The notes beneath the pieces were generated by a model. It saw only the letters and a program-made list of their open reading frames with translations, did no database searches and was not told the DNA's origin. Shown piece by piece: positions 56,191-64,000 of a stretch of 64,000 nucleotides of DNA. Made by a program: the position numbers and the translations under genes. Origin of the DNA: Dama dama. Lineage: Eukaryota; Chordata; Mammalia; Artiodactyla; Cervidae. Position 1 is the first letter of the stretch; each line of letters begins with the position of its first letter. Where the stretch lies: assembly GCF_033118175.1 (NCBI RefSeq), contig NC_083701.1, positions 74,586,001-74,650,000 of the forward strand. The letters run 5' to 3'.

Positions 56191-57398
56191 GGCCTTGGCA
56201 CCTATCAAATTGCTGCTTTCTCTGTTGGTCCTGGTACACATGAGATTTTGTGTGTACCCTTTAAGAATGAAGTCTCTATTTCTCCCCAACCCTGTGAAGC
56301 TTCTGCAGTCAAGCCTCAGTGGTCTGCAAAGCTGAATGCTCTGGGGGTTTCTCTTCCTGGTGCTGCACTCCCAGTCTGGGGGCCCTGATGAGGGGCTCAG
56401 AGGTCTCATTCCTGTGGGAGAACCTCTGTAATACAATTATTCTCTAGTTTGTGGGTGGCCCACCTTGTGGGTATGAGGTTTGATTATATCATGGGTCTGC
56501 CTCTCTTGCCAGTCTCATTTGGTTCCTTCCTTATGTCTTTAGCTGTAGAGATTTTCTGGTAGGGTTCGGTCTTTTTAAGTGATGGTTATTCTGCAGATTG
56601 TTGTGATTCTGGGATGCTCCTGAGAGGAGGTGAGCTTAGGTTCCCTCAACTCTACCATCTTGACTGCTTTTCTCCTGTAGTTTTCTAGTTAAGTTTTTAA
56701 ATGAGGAAGTGTGAGTTTTCTAGCTTTTCCTTTTTGAAGATTGTTTTGGCCCAGATTCCTTGAATTTCTATATGAATTTTAGAGACATGTTGTCAACTTG
56801 TGCAAATAAGTCAGCTAGCTGAGATTTTGGTGGGGATTGCATTTAATCTGTAGATGAATTTGGGGGAGAATTACCATTTTGTCAATATTAAGTCTTCTAA
56901 CCCATGAATACTGTCTCTTTTCAATAATGTTTTGTAGTTTTCAGAGTATGAGATGTGAACTTTTGTTAAATATAAACCTAAGAATTTTATGTTTAAACTT
57001 TATTATCAGTGGAATTGTTTTTTAAAAAAATTTAACCACTTTATTAAGGCATGATTGACATGTAAAAGCTGTACATATTTAATCTACACAATTTGATGAG
57101 TAGGAATAAGTATACACATGAAATTATGACCATCATAAGGAAACATATTCGTCAGCTTCCAAAGTTTCCTCCCCCTCTTACTGTTATTTCCTTGTATTCA
57201 TTCTTGATTCTAGTCATTTAAGCCTTTTTTCCCTTCATTAATCTAGCTCAAGATTTGTCTATTTTTCAAAGTCAAAAATTGAGGTGCATTTTTTTTCAAT
57301 TCTTTCATTAATTTTTGCTCTAATATTTCTTTCATTTTTTTTTTTTTTTTTGTTTTGGCTTTAGTTTGCTCCATTTCCCCCTGTATCTCATAGGTAGA

Positions 57399-57602
57399 GG
57401 GGCTTCCCTGGTGGCTCAGATGGTAAGAATCCACCTGCAATGCAGGAGACCCGGGTTCCATCCCAGGGTCGAGAAGATTCCCTTGGAGAAGGGAAAGGCT
57501 ACCCACTCCAGTATTCTTGCCTGGGGAATTCCATGGACAGAGGAGCTTGCTGGGCTGTGGTACATGGGATCGCAGAGTTGGTCACAACTGAGTGACTAAC
57601 AT
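57399..57602 (+). mobile_element. Bov-tA SINE
   Basis: A full sense copy from ggggcttccctggtggctca to acaactgagtgactaaca, preceded and followed by similar ataggt-containing sequence. Confidence 0.92.
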
Positions 57603-58084
57603 TATAGGTGGAAGGTTAGGATGTTGATCTCAAATATTTCTTCTTTTTTAATATAGTTGCTTGCAGATAAAAATTTCCTTCTAATTACTTTAGCTACATC
57701 TCGTATTTTCTATTTCCATTCGCCTCAAAGGATTTTTCTAATTTCATGATATATTCTTTGATCCAGTAGTTGTTCATTTCCACACTGTAAATTCCCCAAA
57801 TTTGCTACTTTTCTAATTTCAGTGCACTGTGTTCAGAGAGCATACTTTGTGTTATTTCAATAATTCCAAATCCACTGAGGCTTGCTTTTTGATCTTGTAT
57901 CTCATCTATACTGCAGAAGGTTCCAGGTGCACTTTGGAAGGACGTGAAGATTCTATTCTTAAAGTGTTCTACAGTTGTCTGTGAGGCCTCGTAGGTTGTG
58001 TTGTTGTCTTCCATTTTCTAGCCAATCTTCTGCCTCATTGTTCTGTCCGTTGTTGAAAGTGGAGTATTCGTACTGTTTCTTTGA

Positions 58085-58386
58085 CTGCCCTGGGCCTTTG
58101 TTGCCGTGCATGGGGTTTAAGTTGCAGGGAGAGGGGTCTGCTCTCCAGTCGCAGTGCATGGGCTTCTCGTTTCAGACCATGATGGGCTCATAGTGCACAG
58201 GCTTAGCGGTAGCAGCACTTGGGTTGAAGTAGCTGTGTTCACCAACTCCAGAGCACAGGCTCGGTAACTGTGGCGCGTGGGCGTAGGTGACCTATGGCAC
58301 ATGGGATCTTCTTGGTCCAGGGATCAAACCTGCGTTCCCTGCATTGGCAGGTCAATTCTTTACCACTGGACCACCAGGGAGCTTCT
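58085..58386 (-). mobile_element. CHR-type (cetartiodactyl) tRNA-derived SINE
   Basis: A reverse copy ending with ccaccagggagcttc (the reverse of the GGGACTTCCCTGGTGG head) and containing ctggtccagggatcaaacc-like and ttaccactggaccaccaggg text. The left boundary is approximate. Confidence 0.75.
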
Positions 58387-60060
58387 GTGTTCCTGTTGAA
58401 TAATCTTGTCCCTCACCCCACCCGCTGCCTTCAAGTCTTTGTCAGCTTTTCTTCATGAGTTTTGGGAATATGTTGTTAGGTGTATCCATGTATATACTTA
58501 TTCTTCTTGATGAATTGACACTGTTTCATCTTTTTTCTTCTAGTACAATTTTTTAGTCTATTTTGTCTGATATTAGTATAGCTACTTTTTTGTTTGTTTT
58601 TTACTCTTATGGTTGCTGTCTACTGTCTTATGGTTGATTTTTTTATCCTTTTACTGATATTTCCAATCTGCATATTTGAAAGTGTTATATAGTTGGATCT
58701 TGTTTTCTTATCTATTCTTTTGATTGGATCACTTAATCCAGTCACACTTAATGTAATTATTGATGTAGTTAAATTATGCAAATTAAAAAATTTACCATGG
58801 CCATTTTACTGTTTTCCATCTTGTCTTTACTGCATTTAAAAATTGCTTAATACTTTATTGCTTTTTCCTACTTTTGTATTACACAAATATTTTCTAGTAT
58901 AACATTTTAATTTGCTTTGACTATTTTTTGGTTATATATTTTGAGTTACATCCTTAATGACTTCACCAGTTTATATATACAACAGATTTATACTAACCCA
59001 ATTTCAGTGAAATGTAGAAATATTTCTATTTAGTTCTACTTTCTTCCTCTTTTTGTTATGAAACTGTTTGGTTGTTGTATATAAAGTCTAAGTAGGACAG
59101 CAGGCATATATTCATAGTTAAATTAATTTTCATATTTACAACTCATTATTGTCCCTTGTTCCTATGGGTTTCAAGTTATACTATCTCCTATTTCCTTACT
59201 TCCCAATACAGCTTTGCTTCCATCCACCTTTGTGCTGATATGGAGAAATGTTACATTTTGTTTTACTTCCAATAATACAATTATATGCATTATTTTATGT
59301 ATTTTGATTCTTTAATCAGTTAAGGGATGAAGGGAAAATATGAATTTATATTTTTTTATAATTATATATTTTGCTTTATGAGTGTTTCTTTCTTCTTCTC
59401 ATGTTTATTCAAATTACTCTCTAGGGTCACATTCTGAAAGGATTTGAAGTAAGAACTTCCTTCAGCCTTTTTCGTTAAGGTGGGTCTGGTAGGAACATAC
59501 TTTCCAGCTGTTAGCTGAGAATGACTTTATTTTGGCTTCATTTGAAAGACAGTTTTGCTGGATATAGAATTCTTAGCTGATTTTTTTTGTTGTTGAAAAC
59601 TCTGTCAGCCTTGCAAAACATCTAGTGTTTTGCATTTTATTTTGAAGGATAATTTTGTTGGATGTAGAATTCTCAGCTTACTGTTATTTCCTGTACCTAA
59701 AATATGTCCTTCACTGCCTTCTAGTCTCCATTATTTCTCATGAGAAATTTCTCAACTGTTAATTATTCCTTTACATTAAATCATATTTTCTTGCTACTTT
59801 CAAGATTTCCCCCAACAGTTTGACTGTGAAGTGTCTAGGTGTGGTTCTCTTGTGTTTCCTTATCCTGGGTTTTACTGAAGTTCTTGAACATGTCGGTTCA
59901 TCTTTTTCATCAAATTAAGGAAGGTTCCAGCTATTATTTTCCCCAATGTTTCTTGTCCTCCCATCCCCCCAGAGGCTCCTATTACATGTGCTGATATGCT
60001 TGATGTCCCACAGATTTCAGTATAAACCTTGCCTATAATAAATGGGGCCCTCTCTTTACA

Positions 60061-60818
60061 TTTTTTTCTGATTGTAGTTAATTTTAAAAATCATAGTTCA
60101 CTGGCTATTAGTTAGAGTTTGGTATTACGTTCTCTTTCTTTCAGAAATAGTAAGGAGAATAGTATTCAGATCTTTGTTCTGTATACACAGGAACGTAAGA
60201 GATGACAAAATTGAAATAGGAGTAAATGAACTGATATGAAATGGAATATAAGTGTTTTAAGTTGTAAAATAAGAAGTCTCCTCATAAACTAAAAAGGAGT
60301 CATTATGAGTGATGTGGAAACATACATATGCATTCTTAAAAATACCACATCTCTTATACAGATTTAAAATATTTTTTGGCTACACTTATGAGCATTTTAA
60401 AAGAATGGAGCTACCTCAACTAAAGGACAACCAGTAAGTATAATTAGTTCATCAACACAGTATGGTTAACAGTATTAAAATACTTTCCCTCATGTAGTCA
60501 AAAGACTAAATTTTCATTAACATACTTATAGGCAAATGTGTAATGACCAGACAATGTATATAGCACAGAAACAAGAAAAAGTGTTTTAAGTCTAGTTATT
60601 TTGATAGGTTTTTCTAATACACATAATTGTCAACAATTTATTATAAAAAAACCTACATATACAATTAATACTTGATCAAAAGTCTTTTAAAATATAATCA
60701 GAATGAAATGTGTAGAAAGAGACATTTCAAAGTCACAGCAGTTACTACTATTACAATATTTAATCATTTTTACAATAGGCCTGCCGATCCATTTCAATTA
60801 AATTTGTTCTCAGAACCA
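60061..60818 (-). other. LRRCC1: Intergenic sequence and LRRCC1 3' UTR
   Basis: The part next to the LRRCC1 stop (60819) is its 3' UTR. On the - strand there is ATTAAA at 60764-60759 (55 bases after the stop) and AATAAA at 60642-60637 (about 180 bases after). Which one is used cannot be told from sequence alone. Confidence 0.5.
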
Positions 60819-60941
60819 TCAAATTTCTTGCTGAATTTGACTTAGAGCAAAAGCAAGTTGCTTAATTTTTGTTTCCATTGCTTTTTTGTTCTTGCATGTT
60901 TCTTCCAGAAGTCCACGCATTTCTTCTTCAACTCGATGAAC
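60819..60941 (-). CDS. LRRCC1: LRRCC1 last coding exon
   Basis: The acceptor is TTGATTTAG before 60941. It encodes 40 residues, from VHRVEEEM to QQEI, and the TGA stop. Phase 0 start. Confidence 0.94.
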   Translation of the reverse strand, partial: VHRVEEEMRGLLEETCKNKKAMETKIKQLAFALSQIQQEI

Positions 60942-63900
60942 CTAAATCAATATGTACATTTTATAACATTTAAATTTCTCAGTGAAAATGTATTTTAAAA
61001 AATGGAGAAAGTAAATTTATTTGTATACATTTTATAGTTTGTGATGTGATATTCATTTAAAACAAGAGGTTAATAAAATGTTAACCTATTCAAATACTAA
61101 AATGGAAAACAATGTCATACTGTATACAAAATATTCACACGTGTACCATCCATTTATTTCTCATAGGCACTTGTAATGAACACATGGTAATCTAACTATT
61201 TTGTAGTTCAGAAAACTTGTTCAAGGTTGTGGTGCTTCTCAGTAGCATATTTGGATGAAACCTAGTCTTCTGACTTAATCTTCTGACTTAACTGCTTTCT
61301 CATTCATAAGCAGTTATGAATGTCAAATCATGACTCTTGACTTAACCTTACAAACTTTCAAAACTGAAATCACCTCCCTTCCCAAAGAAACTCTTTAAAC
61401 GCTGCATTTCTAAAACTGCTGGTGGTGGTTAAACATTATCATCTTTTTGAGAGGCAATTTTATGAGTTACTGTTAACCCATATTTATTCTCCTAGGATTC
61501 TATGTATTTGATACTATTAATTTCTCCTTGAAACATTCTCTCCTATTATACAACATTCCTGAGTGTACTAGCAATATAGTCATCCTTATCTGTCTACTTC
61601 CCTCTTCCTGATCTCTAACACAGACTTCCTAATTTTTTTTTTTCTAAAAACATTTCTCCTAACTTAAATGATCACTTGTATGTGATGCCTTTCTTCATGA
61701 TTACCACATTTAAACTTTGGTGCCATTTTTCTAATTCCCTAACAAACACCTCCCTATGATATTACATCATACTGTAAGATGTCCAAAATCAAGCACAGTA
61801 TTTTGCTTTGAGCTAAAGGCCTAATATCATACCTTATTTAATAATACCTAGTATACTCTTGTTCAACACTCAGTAGATTTTAAATATGTGAAACAACCAC
61901 TGAAGTGAAATAAAGAACTAAATTGTGAACAAATTGTATTTCTTTATTAATTGTGATTATTTTCAAAGACGTAATTCCCGCTTTCTGGTTATACAGACTC
62001 CTTTAATGTCATTTAACTACACAACCTTGATTATAAAATATGAAGTATTCCTTTCCTTTTCTATTAACTCTTTTCCTTTTCTAGTTGCTGATTTCTGAAT
62101 TTCCAGTCTTAAGGATATGTGTTTCTTATTAACACTTCAAAATCAGGGGAAAATGAAAGTTCATAACTGTCTCATTTAGTGGACCTTAACAGTGGAGTCA
62201 CACGAGAATCACCTGTTGAGTTTTAAAAATATCTAGGTTTGAACCTAGTCTTGGTGAATCAAAGTCTGAGGGGAAAGCTCATACATAAGTATTATTAAAA
62301 AGCCTCATAAGTTAATTCTGATCTTTCCCTGTCATTTAGTATCATCCTAAACCCATTCATTTGTCAACAAGAAACTTGACAGGTTGAACCCTAATTCATA
62401 ATAAAACAATCCTTGAGAACTTGTCCAAGGCAGTAACGGATTGTACTTAATACATTCACATTCTCACCTTGCCTATGTGTAACCAAAAGGGCTTCCAGCT
62501 GAAATTGGTGAGGGATATATCAATTTTTATCCAGAGCTCATGGAGCAGGTGTGTATCAGGATCAAATTTATAATCTTGGTTTCATTAAAATTCTGTTTTA
62601 CAACTAATCTAAGTATTACCAACATGTTGGTCTGGCTTCATGATTGTATTAGTAACATTCTTCACACTATTTTGGTCATTCAATCATGCTGCCTTTTCTT
62701 CTTATCACTGTTGAAGATACAATTTACTTAGCTATAACAATTTAATACTGATTATCAAAGTGAATTTTACTTACGGTACCTTTAAATTTGCAGAATCAAT
62801 ACATTTCTGTTTTTCATTTGCCAGTTGTATTATTTCATTTTGATGAGCTTCAACAATTGCATCAACTTGTTTCTTAAAGGCATCATCCATACTATGAAGC
62901 TTTTCCATTGCATCCCTTAAAAACAAAACAAAACCACATATCTACCTGGATGTGTAAAAATTAGGATTTTTTGTTTTTTACATGGAAGCACTCATTCATA
63001 TTTTAATGGAAGCATAACTCCATTGAATAGCAAAAGACTACCTTGGGTAACTAAAGTTATAAGTAGTTCATCATCCAACAGAATCTGTTAGTACCAGTTT
63101 AGAGTAGGGTAACCTAAGTGGAAGTTTGTTACATTATCCTCTGAAAGTTAGGATACATGGTTCTCACTTATTGTGAGTCTAAGGATATGCTTTATAAGAA
63201 TCTTCACAGATGCTACTATCAATTTTTTTTTCTCCATGTATTAGCAGTATGATAATAATTTACAATGCAGGTTCAAGTTTATAATCATATGTCTGATTTT
63301 CCTGTTTATGCTTATCAGATAAAACCCTATGTTAATAAACATAAACAGTATTTACAAAATTTCACTGCTAAATGTTTCTTACAGGCAAAATACCCATTTC
63401 TTAATATTAAGTATGAATAATAATTCCTGGGCGTGGAAGCCTTTCTGTGTCCTCCGTTTCCTGTTTGCAGGGAATAGACTCCAGCCTCCAAGACTTTCCC
63501 TGAGTTTCAACGGGTAGATATGAACAGTCGCTTATCAGGGAAGGGAGGGGATGCAAAGATCAGGGAGTAGACCACCTTAGGCCTGATCAAAGGAGTACAG
63601 GCCCTGCACAGACCCTACTCTTTAACAGCAACTCCACCCCTGAACCACTGCTATGCTGCTGCTGCTGCTAAGTCACTTCTGTGCGACCCCAGAGATGGCA
63701 GCCCACCAGGCTCCGCCATCCTTGGGATTCTCCAGGCAAGAACACTGGAGTGGGTTGCCATTTCCTTCTCCAATGCATGAAAAGTGAAAAGTGAAAGTGA
63801 AGTCGCTCAGTCGTGTCCAACTCTTAGCGACCCCATGGACTGCAGCCCACCAGGCTCCTCCGTCCATGGGCTTTTCCAGGCAAGGGTACTGCAGTGGGGT

Positions 63901-64000
63901 GCCATTGCCTTCTCTGGAACCACTGCTATAAAACTCAGCAAATCCTCCCGCACTGGGACACAGGTTTTGAGGCACAAGCCTGCTGCGTCCCCCTTTGCCA
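60819..64000 (-). CDS. LRRCC1: LRRCC1 (leucine-rich repeat and coiled-coil centrosomal protein), 3' end only
   Basis: The last two coding exons, 62780-62915 and 60819-60941, on the - strand. They encode DAMEKLHSMDDAFKKQVDAI... and VHRVEEEMRGLLEETCKNKK to the C-terminal LSQIQQEI and TGA (60821-60819). The peptide is a continuous coiled coil rich in E/K/Q, matching the C-terminus of LRRCC1, a centriole/centrosome protein needed for spindle-pole integrity (family knowledge). The upstream exons with the leucine-rich repeats lie outside the window. The gene lies tandem with, and upstream of, E2F5. Confidence 0.93.
60942..62779 (-). other. LRRCC1 last intron
   Basis: Donor AAG|GTACCG at 62780/62779, acceptor TAG at 60944-60942. 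AT-rich. A MER5-like relic may lie at 62170-62300 (ggagtcacacgagaatcacc). Nothing else is recognised. Confidence 0.55.
62780..62915 (-). CDS. LRRCC1: LRRCC1 penultimate coding exon
   Basis: The acceptor TTTTTAAG precedes 62915; the first base completes a split codon. It encodes 45 residues, from DAMEKLHSMDDAFKK to CIDSANLK. In-frame joining needs the GTACCG donor although GTAAGT lies five bases further. Confidence 0.94.
62916..63654 (-). other. LRRCC1 intron sequence
   Basis: AT-rich intron; no further exon is found before the window edge. Confidence 0.55.
63655..63916 (-). mobile_element. Bov-A2 SINE, complete
   Basis: A reverse dimer with the GCT run at its start and the junction gaaaagtgaaagtgaagtcg between monomers. 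A perfect 13-bp target duplication gaaccactgctat flanks it (63642-63654 and 63917-63929), so it is a recent insertion in an LRRCC1 intron. Confidence 0.97.

Larger units (their letters stand above)
52619..56675 (-). mobile_element. Old L1 5' region (reverse), with BovB insertions
   Basis: Text typical of an old L1 5' UTR/ORF1 in reverse orientation: tccattcctctgtattattt at the left and ctcaactctaccatcttgac at the right, the latter being the reverse of an L1 5' end. GC-rich repeated phrases (ggctggtggg..., gggccag...) fill the middle. BovB copies interrupt it at 54193-55055 and 55418-56190. Subfamily not assigned. Confidence 0.65.
56676..60060 (-). mobile_element. Old L1 ORF2-type sequence (reverse), with SINE insertions
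   Basis: T-rich reverse L1 text (ggggattgcatttaatctgt, ttgatccagtagttgttcat, gtctgatattagtatagcta). Interrupted by a Bov-tA (57399-57602) and a CHR SINE (about 58085-58386). Several L1 fragments may be joined here; borders are approximate. Confidence 0.6.

Noticed and set aside
62774..62779. GTAAGT as the LRRCC1 donor
   Set aside because: Splicing there would shift the frame and lose the conserved KVHRVEEEM junction; GTACCG directly after AAG keeps it.

Overview
The window is nuclear DNA from a ruminant, most likely a bovid. It holds many copies of repeats restricted to ruminants or best known from them: Bov-tA and Bov-A2 SINEs, BovB (RTE-type) LINEs, young bovine-type L1 3' ends, a Mariner1_BT-like transposase remnant and a CHR-type SINE. 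I cannot fix the species. Genes have GT-AG introns, CpG-island promoters and poly(A) signals. Nothing looks prokaryotic, and there is no CRISPR array, operon or phage.

Three genes are recognisable, in an order that matches the human 8q21 neighbourhood (LRRCC1 - E2F5 - RBIS) seen in reverse. RBIS (C8orf59, a 100-residue ribosome-biogenesis factor) is on the + strand. It has a CpG-island promoter at about 13.1-14.3 kb, an inferred non-coding first exon ending at 14027, and coding exons at 16299-16412, 18447-18563 and 18830-18901. E2F5 (a p130/p107-binding repressor of cell-cycle genes) fills 18.9-51.9 kb on the - strand. All eight coding exons can be placed from the CpG-island exon 1 (51507-51644) to the stop at 19603; together they encode 314 residues in one open frame. 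LRRCC1 (a centrosomal coiled-coil protein) enters from the right on the - strand; only its last two coding exons (62780-62915 and 60819-60941) lie in the window.

E2F5 and RBIS converge tail to tail, and their poly(A) signals lie about 20 bp apart on opposite strands, so the mature 3' ends probably touch or overlap. E2F5 intron 3 is a minor-class (U12-type) AT-AC intron with a textbook donor and branch site. Both promoters carry tandemly expanded GC-box sequence: a 54-bp array inside a larger duplication at RBIS and a 56-bp array at E2F5. A separate three-copy repeat of about 170 bp abuts the E2F5 CpG island.

Region by region: 1-13 kb is gene-free and repeat-rich (L1 with a BovB insert, mariner, old L1, SINEs, a probable LTR). 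13-19 kb is RBIS. 19-52 kb is E2F5, whose 24.7-kb first intron holds a near-complete BovB interrupted by an L1, a BovB 3' end, several SINEs and an L1 with an apparent 3' transduction. 52-60 kb is intergenic and made largely of old L1 (antisense) with three BovB insertions and a CHR SINE. 60-64 kb is the 3' end of LRRCC1. I found no undescribed biological system. The most informative features are the U12 intron, the convergent gene ends, the promoter minisatellites and the L1 transduction.
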